A DNA stretch of 64,000 nt from Syntrophobotulus glycolicus DSM 8271 (lineage in GTDB: Bacteria; Bacillota; Desulfitobacteriia; Desulfitobacteriales; Syntrophobotulaceae). Position 1 is the stretch's first letter, and the number at the start of each line of letters is the position of its first letter. Made by a program: the position numbers and the translations under genes. This document shows positions 35,255 through 45,317 of this stretch, in pieces. The notes beneath the pieces were generated by a model. The model was not told the DNA's origin. It searched no databases and worked only from the letters and a program-made list of their open reading frames with translations. The stretch is taken from contig NC_015172.1 in assembly GCF_000190635.1 (NCBI RefSeq), positions 2,480,001 through 2,544,000 of the forward strand, in the 5' to 3' direction.

Positions 35255-36850
35255 CTAACCGGTTTTTCCCTCTGATTGCGACAAAATAACAATATATAAA
35301 GCATCCAGCAAAGCCATGGCGCTGGCCCGGAGAATATTTGTCGCCACTCCCACCGTGCCCCAGCTTCGCAGCCCCCATCTGGTCTCAACGACGACCCGGA
35401 CAGTAGCTCCGGTTCCGTGAGAACCGTCAATGACCCTCACTTTGTAATCGCTTAGCTCACTTTCCTCAATAATAGGAAAGAAAACACTGAGGGTTCTTCT
35501 CAATGCCTTATCCAAAGCATGAACCGGCCCGTCTCCTTCTCCGGCAATATGCTCAGACCTGTCGCCAACCCTGACTTTGACTACGGCGACAGAGTCCAGC
35601 TCTCCCCTCAGCGGGTCACTCCATACATGGTAATCCTCCAAAACAAACGGCCGCCTGAGCAAGCCCATAATATCCAGCAACAGCAGGTCTAGGCTCCCTT
35701 CCGCCGTATCGTACTGAAAGCCTTCCTTTTCCGCCTGCTTGATCCTGTCCATCGCTTTTTCCACAAGAGGATCGTCCTTGGTGATCTCCGGCTGAAACTT
35801 TTTCATTCTCTGGCATAAATTTGCCTTGCCGGACTGTTCAGAAACCAAAATTCTGCGTTCATTGCCGACTGCCGAAGGATCAATATGCTCAAAAGTTTTG
35901 TGATTCTTGATCACAGCGTCGACATGCATCCCCGCTTTGTGCGCAAAGGCGCTTTTCCCCACGAAGGGCTGCTTTTCGTCAAAAGGATAATTGGCCAATT
36001 CGGCTACATAACGGGATAAATGGCTCAGATCATTCACGGTTTCCGCTCCGAGCACCTGATATCCCAATTTTAATTGGAGCCAGGGAACGAGTGTACTTAA
36101 ATTGGCATTACCGCATCTTTCCCCGAAGCCGTTCCAGCTCCCCTGAATTTGATTTGCCCCTGCCTGTACGGCCGTCAAACTATTGGCTACAGCCATACCT
36201 CCGTCATTATGGGCATGAATGCCCAGATACCGGGGGACAAAAGCTTTCCCGGCAGCCAATACTCCCTTCCGGATCTCATCCGGAAAGGCCCCGCCATTGG
36301 TGTCGCACAGAACAACACCCGTCGCTCCGCCCTCTAAGGCCGCTTCCAAACAAGCCAGGGCAAAATCAGGATCATCCGCAAAACCGTCAAAAAAATGCTC
36401 GGCATCAAAGAATACTTCCTTGCCGCCCGCCGACAAGAACCGGACCGATTCTCTGATCATTCTCCAATTTTCCCTGTGGTCGGTCCGCAGCACTTCCTTG
36501 ACATGCAGCTTCCAGGCCTTCCCGAAAATCGTCACTGCCGGAGCACAGGAAGATAATAAATTGCTCAGGATTTCACTGTTTTCCGGCTCCTCCCCCACCC
36601 TGCAGGTACTCCCGAAGGCCGCAATTTTAGACATCCCGGAGCCTATGGTTTCGGAGGAAGCAATCCTGTTAAAAAATTCATCATCCTTAGGGTTTGAACC
36701 CGGCCAGCCCGCTTCAATATAGTGAACTCCGGTCTCCATGATTTTTGCCAGATAGAGCATTTTGTCTTTGACCGAAAAGTGCACTCCTTCTCCCTGTGCC
36801 CCATCTCTTAATGTTGTATCATAAATATAGACGGCCTTTTTCCCGGACAT
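35255..36850 (-). CDS. cimA: (R)-citramalate synthase
   Basis: 531 residues. The HMGL-like catalytic domain opens with VYIYDTTLRDGAQGEGVHFSV, with GIHAHNDGGMAVANS supplying metal ligands, and a C-terminal LeuA allosteric domain starts near 410. CimA condenses pyruvate and acetyl-CoA to citramalate, the threonine-independent entry to isoleucine synthesis. The N-terminal GEGVHFS and overall length separate it from 2-isopropylmalate synthase. The ATG at 36850 is chosen because it directly starts the domain behind a purine-rich GGGAGAGGAAGAGG. It stands alone, away from other branched-chain genes. Confidence 0.9.
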   Translation of the reverse strand: MSGKKAVYIYDTTLRDGAQGEGVHFSVKDKMLYLAKIMETGVHYIEAGWPGSNPKDDEFFNRIASSETIGSGMSKIAAFGSTCRVGEEPENSEILSNLLSSCAPAVTIFGKAWKLHVKEVLRTDHRENWRMIRESVRFLSAGGKEVFFDAEHFFDGFADDPDFALACLEAALEGGATGVVLCDTNGGAFPDEIRKGVLAAGKAFVPRYLGIHAHNDGGMAVANSLTAVQAGANQIQGSWNGFGERCGNANLSTLVPWLQLKLGYQVLGAETVNDLSHLSRYVAELANYPFDEKQPFVGKSAFAHKAGMHVDAVIKNHKTFEHIDPSAVGNERRILVSEQSGKANLCQRMKKFQPEITKDDPLVEKAMDRIKQAEKEGFQYDTAEGSLDLLLLDIMGLLRRPFVLEDYHVWSDPLRGELDSVAVVKVRVGDRSEHIAGEGDGPVHALDKALRRTLSVFFPIIEESELSDYKVRVIDGSHGTGATVRVVVETRWGLRSWGTVGVATNILRASAMALLDALYIVILSQSEGKTG

Positions 36851-36919
36851 CCTCTTCCTCTCCCTTCGAAACTCATTTATTATTATATGGCCCCGTCTTG
36901 CGGCTGACAAGAATAAACG

Positions 36920-36957
36920 AAAAAACCCGCTTTTGTCCATATCAGCCAAAGCGGGCT
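36920..36957 (-). terminator. Rho-independent terminator after rex
   Basis: On the minus strand, CCCGCTTT / AAAGCGGG (8 bp) followed by six T residues. Confidence 0.85.
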
Positions 36958-37003
36958 AATGATTGATAACCAGTACCGGGTAACGGTTGAGCTTACTGAC
37001 GGT

Positions 37004-37636
37004 CTAAGCCATTTTACCGGCGTAATTGAACGTCAACACTTCAAGATTAACCATCAGGTCAACATTACGCAGCTCTATCTCCGGAGGAACATTAAGGACA
37101 ATAGGGGCAAAGTTCAGGATAGCTTTCACTCCGCATTTCACCAACCTGTCCGCCGCCTCCTGCGCAGAGGATGTCGGAACTGTGATGGCGCCGATCTGCG
37201 TTTTGTTTTTTGGAATGACCTCCTCCATCCTGGAAACAGGCATTACCTCCACCCCATCAATCAGCATCCCTATTTTTTGGGGATCATTATCGAAGATACT
37301 GGTGATGATAAAACCCCGTTCTTTAAACCCGCGGTAATTGCTTAACGCCGACCCCAGGTTTCCCAGCCCGACCAGAGCAATACTCCATTCATTGCTCAAT
37401 CCCAAAATGCGCAGAATATTTAAATGAAGATCCTTCACATTATATCCTACCCCCCGGATCCCGAACTCCCCGAAATAGGCGAGATCCTTTCTGACCTGAG
37501 CAGGGCTGACCCCCACTCCTTCCGCAATATCACCTGATGAAATTGTAATGATCCCCTTGCGGTCAAGCTCCGCCAGGTATCGGGAATAAACTGACATTCT
37601 GATAATTGAGGCCTCAGGAATCTTTAATGTTTTCAA
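37004..37636 (-). CDS. rex: Redox-sensing transcriptional repressor Rex
   Basis: 210 residues. An N-terminal winged helix (IPEASIIRMSVYSRYLAELDRKG; ISSGDIAEGVGVSPAQVRKDLAYFGEFGIRGVGY) is followed by a Rossmann domain (ALVGLGNLGSAL) that binds NADH/NAD+. Rex represses fermentation and respiration genes and releases DNA when NADH rises. The start is taken as TTG at 37636, which has GGGGG 6 bases upstream; an ATG six codons earlier at 37654 has no ribosome site. I see no clear Rex operator (TTGTGAANNNNTTCACAA) in front of it. Confidence 0.93.
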   Translation of the reverse strand: MKTLKIPEASIIRMSVYSRYLAELDRKGIITISSGDIAEGVGVSPAQVRKDLAYFGEFGIRGVGYNVKDLHLNILRILGLSNEWSIALVGLGNLGSALSNYRGFKERGFIITSIFDNDPQKIGMLIDGVEVMPVSRMEEVIPKNKTQIGAITVPTSSAQEAADRLVKCGVKAILNFAPIVLNVPPEIELRNVDLMVNLEVLTFNYAGKMA

Positions 37637-37775
37637 TGGTATCCCCCGTTTCATGTGATGTAGGATTTATTTCAAAAGATTATTTATTCCAAAAATTAAG
37701 TTAATTATATCACTACCTCCAGACAATGCAACTCGGCGAAAAAAAGATGGGGCTTGATTTTTACCGGTTAGGCTC

Positions 37776-38498
37776 CTATTTTTTGCTGAATTGATCATTA
37801 TGATTAAAATACTTCGTTGTTATGTCTTTATATTCGTTAAATAACTGAAAAAGCTTTCTGCTGTCCGGCTTTACTGCGCTTGCTTGCCCGTTCGGATCTT
37901 GTTCCTGCCGGATTTCCTGAATGATCTGCCGGATTTTAACGAGATCGCCGGGACATTTTTCCGCACTTAGAACAGCTGTATACCGGCTTACTTCCGGGTT
38001 ATTGAGATCTCTCTTTGCCAAAAGCTCATTGGCAAGCTTTAACATCTGAATCGTTGTACCGATATCCTTGCCCGTCACCTTAAAATGCAGGGCAGGGTAT
38101 TCCACTTTTTTGGTCCAGTTGCTCACTCCGTTTTGTTCCAGTTTTTTGCTGATTTCTGCCCCCTCTTCTTTTGTTGACGTCATGCCTACCGATACAATGT
38201 CGTTTTTTTCCTCAATAATACCGGCCTTCCAGCCCTTGTTTCCCAAATTGGTTACTGCCGCTTCGGCATTCCCTCTATTCTGATATACTCCTGTCTGACA
38301 AGTCCAGAATTCCAGCTTGGACAAAACAAGGATCTCCTCTTGTGTTTCCTGAGTATTGGCCGTATCCTGGACATGATCCTTAGAGACCATCTGAATAAAG
38401 ATCTGTCCTGTTTTCCACAGGAAAAATCCCGCGGCTGTTATTCCTATTATTACCATTATTATTTTAATCAAACATGGAACTTTTTTAAATTTGCCCAT
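37776..38498 (-). CDS. SPOR-domain membrane protein
   Basis: 240 residues. One N-terminal membrane segment (IIMVIIGITAAGFFLW) is followed by an extracytoplasmic region with a SPOR-like repeat (FWTCQTGVYQNRGNAEAAVTNLGNKGWKAGIIEEKNDIVSVG). SPOR domains bind denuded glycan strands at division or sporulation septa. The C-terminal half is helical and unfamiliar. The ATG at 38498 has GAGGGAG 8 bases upstream. It lies between rex and the second CWB2 gene, likely as its own unit. Confidence 0.75.
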   Translation of the reverse strand: MGKFKKVPCLIKIIMVIIGITAAGFFLWKTGQIFIQMVSKDHVQDTANTQETQEEILVLSKLEFWTCQTGVYQNRGNAEAAVTNLGNKGWKAGIIEEKNDIVSVGMTSTKEEGAEISKKLEQNGVSNWTKKVEYPALHFKVTGKDIGTTIQMLKLANELLAKRDLNNPEVSRYTAVLSAEKCPGDLVKIRQIIQEIRQEQDPNGQASAVKPDSRKLFQLFNEYKDITTKYFNHNDQFSKK

Positions 38499-38606
38499 AT
38501 CAAAAACTCCCTCTATGAAGCTTGTTAGTTCAAGCATATGAGGGAGCCGTAAAAAATAGACATTAGATTTTTTTATGTGTACATTACCTCTTTGGACATA
38601 CGAAGG

Positions 38607-40430
38607 TCAATCCATTATCTGCCTTTCGGAACCATCAGTTTTCACTTTGATTATTTGTTCGGATGAGTTATTGGCGTAGTATACCCAATCTCCTGCCACT
38701 TGAATAAACAATGCCGTTTCATCACTTATTTTCGTCTTGTTCGTTCCGTCTGTTTTGATTTTATACAGCTTATTTTCATCAGAGGCATTGGAATAATAAA
38801 TCCAGTCGCCCGCGACATTGAGAAACTCGGCCTGATCATCCGTCACTACGGCATAATCCGTTCCTTCCTTTTTTACTTTGGCCAGAGCCGTGTTTTCGCC
38901 GCTGCTGTCCGCCACTTCAAAGTAAAGATCATCACCCGCGACATTCAGGAACATCATGGAACCGCCTTCATAAACAATCGCCGATCCGGTCCCATCCGTT
39001 TTTATTTTATGGAGTTCTCCCTGACCAGAGGTGTTGATTGTTGTATAGTAGACCCAATCCCCCGAAACACTGATTTCCAGAGCCGGTTCATCCGTCAGTT
39101 TGGTTTTTGCCGTTCCATCGGTTTTGATTTTGTACAGGTTGCCTGAATCTGAAGCATTCATATAATAAATCCAGTTCTCGGCAACGACAATATACATGGA
39201 TTGATCATCGCTTAATTTCGTCCGACTTGTCCCGTCAGTTTTGATTTTATACATATTCAATTTTTGATCCGCAGCATCGGCATAATAGACCCAGTCTCCC
39301 GCGACATTGATAAATCCTGGGATATCTTTGCTCAATTCCTGCTTGCCGCTGCCATCTGCTTTTACTTTGTAAAGAGCATCATTGTGATAATAAATCCAGT
39401 CGCCTTGAACAGCGACAAATCCCATATTGGTGATATTTCCCGATGTATTGCCATAGACATTGTCGGTCAAAACGGTTGAGGAAACGGCCCCTTGTCCGCC
39501 CAGGATGGATATCTCATTGATTAAAGACATCCTGGCATAGAGATAGTCCGCCGTGACGATAGGCAAGGCTTGATCAACCAGAATAATCGGGGCCGATGCT
39601 TTCGGGGCTAAAGCAGAACCGGCCAGAGCGTCGGGGAAATCTTTACCTGTTGCGATATAAACCTTATCTAAGGATAGATCATCTGCAAACCTGTTTAAAA
39701 CAGCAATATTTGTCCGATACCTGTCGGAACCTCCTATTCTTTCGGGGACAGGCAGCTGGTTCATCACCTGCTCACTGATCACCCCTGTTCCGCCAATCAC
39801 AAAAGCCTTTGTGACCGCGCCCCCGGCAATAAACTCCTTCACATCCTCCGGCAGCCGGTTTTTTTGCGATAAAACAATCGGCATTCCTTTAGCGGCCGCA
39901 ACCGGGGCGATAGAAAGGGCATCGGGGAATCCTTCTCCGGTTGCCACAACGATTTCTGAGCTGACCTTAAAATTTGCCGTCATATACCGGGCAATTTCCA
40001 GGGATGTCGCATATCTGTCGGCACCCGCCAGCCTGGCTACCTGAAAATGCTCCGTTTCCAATTGTGTTTTTATTTCTTTGGAAATGACCCCTTCACCACC
40101 GACGATGAAAACATTCTTGGCCTGTAACCTGGCAAGCTCAGCATTGAGCTCCTTGGTCAAGGTTTTTCCGATTAAAAGTATCGGAGCGTCCAGTTGCTTG
40201 GCCAGGGTGGCCGCACTGAGCGCATCCGGAAAAGACTGACCGGTTGCTAATACAACATTTTCCGACACTTTCCATCCAGTTTGGGAAATCGCAATGGCCG
40301 TCCCGTACCTGTCTGCAGCCTCAAGGCGCTGCGTTGTCGCCGCAAATCCTTGATTCGGGGGCATGAAGACAATTGCCATACTGATCAGACCAAAGACTGC
40401 CATCAGCCGCAAAGATAATTTGCTTTTCAT
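38607..40430 (-). CDS. Secreted CWB2 protein with DUF5050-type seven-repeat C-terminus
   Basis: 607 residues. A signal peptide (cleavage near GFAA, ~30) precedes three CWB2 repeats (about 33-118, 132-220, 230-325; motifs RLEAADRY, RLAGADRY, RIGGSDRY), the same wall-anchoring unit as in the plus-strand gene near 12.5 kb. From about 333 there are seven tandem repeats of 37-42 residues with the core xxVAGDWxYYxN...LYKIKTDGTxxTKL, as in DUF5050 proteins; seven such units could close a beta-propeller. AGGAGG lies 6 bases before the ATG at 40430. Ligand unknown. It separates the SPOR gene from folC. Confidence 0.88.
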   Translation of the reverse strand: MKSKLSLRLMAVFGLISMAIVFMPPNQGFAATTQRLEAADRYGTAIAISQTGWKVSENVVLATGQSFPDALSAATLAKQLDAPILLIGKTLTKELNAELARLQAKNVFIVGGEGVISKEIKTQLETEHFQVARLAGADRYATSLEIARYMTANFKVSSEIVVATGEGFPDALSIAPVAAAKGMPIVLSQKNRLPEDVKEFIAGGAVTKAFVIGGTGVISEQVMNQLPVPERIGGSDRYRTNIAVLNRFADDLSLDKVYIATGKDFPDALAGSALAPKASAPIILVDQALPIVTADYLYARMSLINEISILGGQGAVSSTVLTDNVYGNTSGNITNMGFVAVQGDWIYYHNDALYKVKADGSGKQELSKDIPGFINVAGDWVYYADAADQKLNMYKIKTDGTSRTKLSDDQSMYIVVAENWIYYMNASDSGNLYKIKTDGTAKTKLTDEPALEISVSGDWVYYTTINTSGQGELHKIKTDGTGSAIVYEGGSMMFLNVAGDDLYFEVADSSGENTALAKVKKEGTDYAVVTDDQAEFLNVAGDWIYYSNASDENKLYKIKTDGTNKTKISDETALFIQVAGDWVYYANNSSEQIIKVKTDGSERQIMD

Positions 40431-40511
40431 GATCATCCTCCTGAGTTATTGTTCGACATCAAATATTTTACTCGCTCCTGTGTAAAACCGATACGCGAAC
40501 AATTTGCCTCC

Positions 40512-40549
40512 GTTGGGATATCCTAGATCAGTTGGGATATCTTACATCA
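40512..40549. repeat. Imperfect tandem duplication of 19 bases
   Basis: GTTGGGATATCCTAGATCA followed directly by GTTGGGATATCTTACATCA, 17 of 19 positions identical, in the gap between folC and the second CWB2 gene. Confidence 0.8.
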
Positions 40550-41887
40550 TCAGAAAAGTAAATTTTTGTTCAGACAAGACCTGACCTCACCCAGCAGGTA
40601 CAAAGAACCCGTTACCAGAAGCATATCTCCCGGGGCCAGCATTTCCAGCCCTTCCCGGACAGCCTGCTCAGGGTCCTCAATAGACCGGACCTTGTCCGGC
40701 CCAATCATCCTGCCCGCAACATCCTGAAGAGACCTCCAGTTTCCTGCCCGCGGCGAATCAGGCTTGGTGATGATCACCTGATCAGCCAGAGGAAAAAGGA
40801 TCTCTGCTGCTTTTTCTCTCTCTTTGTCGGCAAGCATACCCAGACACAGCACCAGTCTTTTTCCGGCCAGCACGGTGTCTCTGAGTTCTGATTCCAAGGC
40901 ATCCCTTAGCGCGGTCATCCCATCGGCATTATGGGCCCCGTCCAGAACGATTTTAGGCTCCGCGGAAAAAACCTCCAAACGGCAAGGCCACTCTGCGGAT
41001 TGAAGACCTTGGACAACATTTTCCTTCGTAATCCCAAATCCGTACCTGTCCCGCAAGACCTCACAAACGGCCAGGGCGGCACAGGCATTGCTGAACTGGT
41101 GTCTCCCCAGCAAAGCCGGCTTCAACCCCTTGATCCGCCATTGGCGTCCCTGATAATCGAAACTGCGGGGTCCCCTTTGCTGCCATGAGACATCCTGCCC
41201 GACCCTGATCAATTCCGCCTGACATTCCCTCGCTTTTTCCGTCAGCACAGCCAAAGCCTCAGCCTTTTCCGCAGAGGTGACCACAGGAACACCTTCTTTG
41301 ATTATCCCGGCCTTGACCCTGGCAATCTCCGCGATTGTCCGCCCCAGATAGTCCATATGGTCCAGTCCTATACTGGTGATCACCGCAATTAATGGATTGA
41401 CCACATTGGTAGAATCGATCTCTCCCCCCAGACCGACTTCCATCAGGACAATATCCGGCTGCAATCTGGCGAAATAGAGAATCGCCAGCACTGTGCTCAC
41501 CTCAAATTCTGTCGGGTGCTCTATCCCGGAAGCGACCACCGCCTGCAAGTGCGGCTTGATTTCCTTCAGGAGGGACACGAAATCAGAGCGCCCGATCATC
41601 TGACCGTCAATCGTAATCCGTTCCCGGTAGTCCTCCAGATGAGGGGAAATAAACATTCCTGTCCGGTACCCGGCAGAACGCAAAATCGCGGAAAGGAAAG
41701 CGGCCGTCGAGCCCTTTCCATTGGTTCCCCCGATATGAACAATTTTCAGAGAACGCTCCGGATTGCCCAATCTGGCCAGCAGGGAACGTATCCGGTCAAG
41801 ACCGAGATTAATCCCAAATTGACACAGGCTATGGATAAACTCCATAGCCTCCTCATATTCTCCATAAAATGCTGGTTCCGGTTTCAT
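40550..41887 (-). CDS. folC: Bifunctional folylpolyglutamate / dihydrofolate synthase
   Basis: 445 residues. It has the Mur-ligase-like ATP motif HIGGTNGKGSTAAF, the Ser/His-containing segment GMFISPHLEDYRERI, and a C-terminal domain with VLDGAHNADGM. FolC adds glutamates to folates (and in many bacteria glutamate-ligates dihydropteroate). The start has AAGGAT upstream. It lies directly downstream of valS by 25 bases, the usual valS-folC pair. Confidence 0.95.
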   Translation of the reverse strand: MKPEPAFYGEYEEAMEFIHSLCQFGINLGLDRIRSLLARLGNPERSLKIVHIGGTNGKGSTAAFLSAILRSAGYRTGMFISPHLEDYRERITIDGQMIGRSDFVSLLKEIKPHLQAVVASGIEHPTEFEVSTVLAILYFARLQPDIVLMEVGLGGEIDSTNVVNPLIAVITSIGLDHMDYLGRTIAEIARVKAGIIKEGVPVVTSAEKAEALAVLTEKARECQAELIRVGQDVSWQQRGPRSFDYQGRQWRIKGLKPALLGRHQFSNACAALAVCEVLRDRYGFGITKENVVQGLQSAEWPCRLEVFSAEPKIVLDGAHNADGMTALRDALESELRDTVLAGKRLVLCLGMLADKEREKAAEILFPLADQVIITKPDSPRAGNWRSLQDVAGRMIGPDKVRSIEDPEQAVREGLEMLAPGDMLLVTGSLYLLGEVRSCLNKNLLF

Positions 41888-41912
41888 CCGACCAAATCCT
41901 TTGCACGAGAAA

Positions 41913-44591
41913 TTATAAACTCAGTTCCGCCAGCCTGTTCCGGAGAGACTGCAGCCTGCTGACCACAGCCTGAAGTTTTTCTCTTTCTTTATCGACAACA
42001 TCTGGCGGAGCTTTGGCAATAAAGCCCCCATTATTCAGCTTGCCTTCCAGCCTTTCCTTCTCCTTGACCCCGGCTTCAATCTCCTTGCGTACTTTGGCGA
42101 TTTCCTTATCGAAGTCCAGAAGGCCCCTTAACGGAATATAAACCGTCAGGCCATTTAAAACAGCACTGGCCGTTTGGGGAGGTTCCCCTCCCTTTCCATC
42201 CGTAATCGTGATCTTTTCCGCCATCGCCAGCTGTTTAATTTCATGAATTCCGGCATGGAGAATCTCTCTGGTCGAATGGTCGGCAGCAGCCAAGATCAGA
42301 TCCGCTTTCCGTCCGGGAAGCACATTCATCTCCGCCCGGATATTGCGAACCGCTCTGATGACATCCATCAGGACATTCATTTCCGCTTCAATCTTTTCAT
42401 TCCGGCAGCCAGCGGCTTTCGGATAATCCTGAAGCATGATGGTCCTGCCCGGAACATTCAAATGCTGCCAGATTTCCTCCGTCAGAAACGGCATGAACGG
42501 ATGCAAAAGTCTCATGGTTCCTTCCAAAACCTCCCGTAAGATCCTCTGGGCAGTATGGCGTCCCTCTGAGTTTTCCCTGTCATAAAGCCTTCTTTTGCTC
42601 AGCTCGATATACCAGTCGCAGAATTCGTTCCAGATAAATTCATAAAGCAGCCTGGCCGCTTCCCCCAGGTCAAACCTGTCTAAAGCTGTCGTCACCGCTT
42701 TCACCGTGCCGTCATAGCGGGATAATATCCACTTGTCGGCCAGAGTCAGCTCCCCTCCCGGCGTGGCTGCAAAGTCTTCCAGATTCATCAGGACAAAACG
42801 GGAAGCATTCCAAATCTTATTCACAAAATTACGGGAAGCCTCCAGTTTTTCAGAATGAAAGCGCAAATCATTGCCGGGAGTGTTGCCGGTAATCAGAGTA
42901 AATCTCAAGGTATCCGCTCCGTAGCGGTCGATCACTTCCAGCGGATCAACGCCATTCCCCAGGGACTTGCTCATTTTACGCCCCTGAGCATCGAGAATCA
43001 GGCCATGAATCATGACTTGATGGAAGGGGACTTCCCCCATAAACTCCATACCCATAAAAATCATTCTGGCTACCCAAAAGAAAATAATATCACGTCCGGT
43101 CACCAGAACACTCGTCGGGTAAAATTTCTTGAGATCTTCGGCATCTTTGGGCCAACCCATCGTGGAAAAAGGCCATAATGCCGAAGAAAACCAGGTATCC
43201 AGAACATCCGGGTCCTGCTCCAAATTCTTGCCGCCGCACTTTGGGCACGCTGCCGGATCTTCCCGGACGCAGATCTCGGCCCCGCAATCCTGACAATACC
43301 AGACCGGAATACGGTGTCCCCACCACAGCTGGCGGGAAATACACCAATCCCGGATATTCTCCAGCCAGCCGGTATAGATCCTGGCGAAACGGTCCGGGAC
43401 AAACTTCAGGCGGCCATCCCGGACAACCTCCATCGCCGGTCCGGCCAGAGGAGCCATCTTGACAAACCATTGCCTGCTGACCAACGGCTCAACAACCGTC
43501 GAACAACGGTAACATTCCCCTACCGCATGACTGATCGGCTCAATCCTGACCAGGAGCCCCTGCTCTTCCAGGTCCTTCACCACAAGCTTTCTGGCTTCAT
43601 AACGGTCCAGTCCCCGGTATTTTCCGCCGTTTTCGTTGACTGTACCATCCTGGTTCAAGATATTAATCTGCTCCAGCTGATGACGCAGTCCCATCTCAAA
43701 GTCATTCGGATCGTGGGCCGGCGTGATCTTCACCGCACCGGTCCCAAATTCCCGGTCAACATAGTCGTCGGCGATCACCGGAATCTCCCTGTTCATCAGC
43801 GGCAGCAGCACTGTCTTGCCAAGGAGAGAGCCATACCTCTCATCCTCAGGATGAACAGCCACCGCCACATCCCCCAGCATAGTCTCCGGCCTGGTTGTGG
43901 CCACAACAACCCCCGGACCGCCATCAGAGGCCGGATACCGGATATGCCACAGATTGCCGTCTCTTTCAACATGCTCAACCTCAATATCGGAGATTGTGGT
44001 ATGACATTTGGAACACCAGTTGACAATATAGTTCCCCCTGTAGATCAATCCCTGTTCATAAAGCTTGACAAAAACTTCTCTGACCGCTTCCGAACAGCCC
44101 GCGTCCATGGTAAAACGTTCCCTCGACCAGTCACAGGAAGCACCCAGTCTGCGCAGCTGCTGCGTAATCTTTCCTCCATACTGTTCCTTCCACTGCCAAA
44201 CCCGTTCCAGGAATTTTTCCCGGCCCAGCTCCTGCCTGCTGGTCCCTTCCTCAGCCAGCTTTTCTTCCACCTTGGCCTGAGTGGCAATCCCGGCGTGGTC
44301 TGTTCCCGGCAGCCAAAGAGTATCATAGCCCTGCATCCTCTTGTAACGGGCCAGAATATCCTGCAAAGTGCTGTCCATGGCATGACCCAAATGCAAAAAA
44401 CCGGTAACATTGGGCGGGGGCATGACAATGCTGAACGCCTCTCTGTTTCCCGCAGCGTCTTTTCCAGGAGCTGTTTCCTTGTCCCCTGCGGCTTCCGGTT
44501 GGAAAAACCCGTTTTCTTCCCAGAATTTATACCATTTGCCTTCAACCTGGTCTGGCTCATATGTTTTGGCCATATCCTTTTCTTCCCTCAT
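41913..44591 (-). CDS. valS: Valyl-tRNA synthetase
   Basis: 892 residues. Class I motifs: [16 protein letters not shown] (HIGH) near the N-terminus and KMSKS at about 536, with a central editing domain and a C-terminal coiled coil ([27 protein letters not shown]) that contacts tRNA. The ATG at 44591 ([12 protein letters not shown]) has AAGGGG 7 bases upstream; the ATG at 44573 gives a more usual N-terminus but has a poorly placed site. Expression is governed by the T-box leader upstream. Confidence 0.97.
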   Translation of the reverse strand: MREEKDMAKTYEPDQVEGKWYKFWEENGFFQPEAAGDKETAPGKDAAGNREAFSIVMPPPNVTGFLHLGHAMDSTLQDILARYKRMQGYDTLWLPGTDHAGIATQAKVEEKLAEEGTSRQELGREKFLERVWQWKEQYGGKITQQLRRLGASCDWSRERFTMDAGCSEAVREVFVKLYEQGLIYRGNYIVNWCSKCHTTISDIEVEHVERDGNLWHIRYPASDGGPGVVVATTRPETMLGDVAVAVHPEDERYGSLLGKTVLLPLMNREIPVIADDYVDREFGTGAVKITPAHDPNDFEMGLRHQLEQINILNQDGTVNENGGKYRGLDRYEARKLVVKDLEEQGLLVRIEPISHAVGECYRCSTVVEPLVSRQWFVKMAPLAGPAMEVVRDGRLKFVPDRFARIYTGWLENIRDWCISRQLWWGHRIPVWYCQDCGAEICVREDPAACPKCGGKNLEQDPDVLDTWFSSALWPFSTMGWPKDAEDLKKFYPTSVLVTGRDIIFFWVARMIFMGMEFMGEVPFHQVMIHGLILDAQGRKMSKSLGNGVDPLEVIDRYGADTLRFTLITGNTPGNDLRFHSEKLEASRNFVNKIWNASRFVLMNLEDFAATPGGELTLADKWILSRYDGTVKAVTTALDRFDLGEAARLLYEFIWNEFCDWYIELSKRRLYDRENSEGRHTAQRILREVLEGTMRLLHPFMPFLTEEIWQHLNVPGRTIMLQDYPKAAGCRNEKIEAEMNVLMDVIRAVRNIRAEMNVLPGRKADLILAAADHSTREILHAGIHEIKQLAMAEKITITDGKGGEPPQTASAVLNGLTVYIPLRGLLDFDKEIAKVRKEIEAGVKEKERLEGKLNNGGFIAKAPPDVVDKEREKLQAVVSRLQSLRNRLAELSL

Positions 44592-44620
44592 AAAAATTCC
44601 CCTTTTCACCAAATATCATG

Positions 44621-44899
44621 AAAAAAAGCCCCCCATCCTTTAAAGGACGAAAGACTCCGCGGTACCACCTTTTTTCCGGAAAAGCGGCAGCAAATCCGGC
44701 TCTCTTCGCTGTAACGGGCCGCCCGGCAAAAAGGTACACTCCCCAGTTCTTGTCTCCAAAAACCGCTCAATAAGTTCCCTTCCGCCCCTCCCGTGCGACC
44801 CGGGCCCAGTACCGTAGAAACCTCACAGCACCGCCTGGCGGTGGTTTCTTCTCTGAACGGCCGAACGACCTTTCCTCACGATCATAGGGTTTTTCCTTT
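44621..44899 (-). promoter_or_regulatory. T-box riboswitch leader of valS
   Basis: The minus-strand leader holds the T-box sequence AGGTGGTACCGCG at 44670-44658, preceded by a long stem I region (AGAGA...GTGAG elements near 44815-44845). It ends in a 14-bp terminator stem (44655-44628, G-T pairs allowed) and seven T residues (44627-44621). Uncharged tRNA-Val should stabilise the antiterminator and allow valS-folC transcription. I could not assign the specifier codon with certainty; GTC in GGGTCGCAC or GTA in GGTACTGG are candidates. This explains the long non-coding gap upstream of valS. Confidence 0.93.
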
Positions 44900-44904
44900 T
44901 TTCC

Positions 44905-44933
44905 ATTATACGGAGAGATCCTGTACTTGTCAA
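44905..44933 (-). promoter_or_regulatory. Promoter of the valS T-box leader
   Basis: On the minus strand, TTGACA (44933-44928), 17 bases, TATAAT (44910-44905): perfect consensus hexamers and spacing. Confidence 0.93.
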
Positions 44934-44966
44934 AGCATCGGCTTTATTTTTCCCTTTCATCATCCA

Positions 44967-45317
44967 TTACAGATTGATCACGATAACCCCTGTGATGATC
45001 AGAACTGTCCCGATCATTTTGGGCCCGTTAACCATTTCCTGGAGGAAGAGCCAGGATAACAAAAGAACAATAACATACCCCAGACTGACCATGGGGTATG
45101 CGACACTCAAATCCATTCTCCTCAGCACAAGGATCCATAAGAACATACTGCTGACAAAACAAAATACTGCGATCAGCAAGGCCGGGCTGAACAGCATGCT
45201 TCCGATCATCTTGACTAGCCCGCCCTCTGATTTCAACCCGCCGGCACCGAGCTTTAACAAAAACTGTCCCCCGGCACCCAAAACAATAGAAACCAAAGCC
45301 AAAAGATATATTTTCAT
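44967..45317 (-). CDS. Small EamA/DMT-family membrane transporter (ArnE-like)
   Basis: 116 residues with four predicted membrane helices, the size of SMR/ArnE half-transporters. The segment AYPMVSLGYVIVLLLSWLFLQE matches the EamA/SMR pattern. Its start directly abuts the stop of the GT2 gene, and that gene overlaps a GT39 gene. In comparable operons such proteins flip undecaprenyl-phosphate sugars across the membrane, so a role as lipid-linked sugar flippase is more likely than drug export. This role is inferred from context. Confidence 0.78.
   Translation of the reverse strand: MKIYLLALVSIVLGAGGQFLLKLGAGGLKSEGGLVKMIGSMLFSPALLIAVFCFVSSMFLWILVLRRMDLSVAYPMVSLGYVIVLLLSWLFLQEMVNGPKMIGTVLIITGVIVINL

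Noticed and set aside
37655-37775. Rex operator in front of rex
   Set aside because: No TTGTGAANNNNTTCACAA-like sequence could be found in the upstream gap.
38607-39435. Possible CRISPR-like or DNA repeat array
   Set aside because: The periodicity of about 120 bases comes from protein repeats inside one coding frame; units diverge at third codon positions and there are no spacers.
43314-44621. Plus-strand open frame of about 435 codons opposite valS
   Set aside because: It is fully antisense to valS, whose motifs are intact; the translation has no recognisable domain and reflects codon bias of the true gene.
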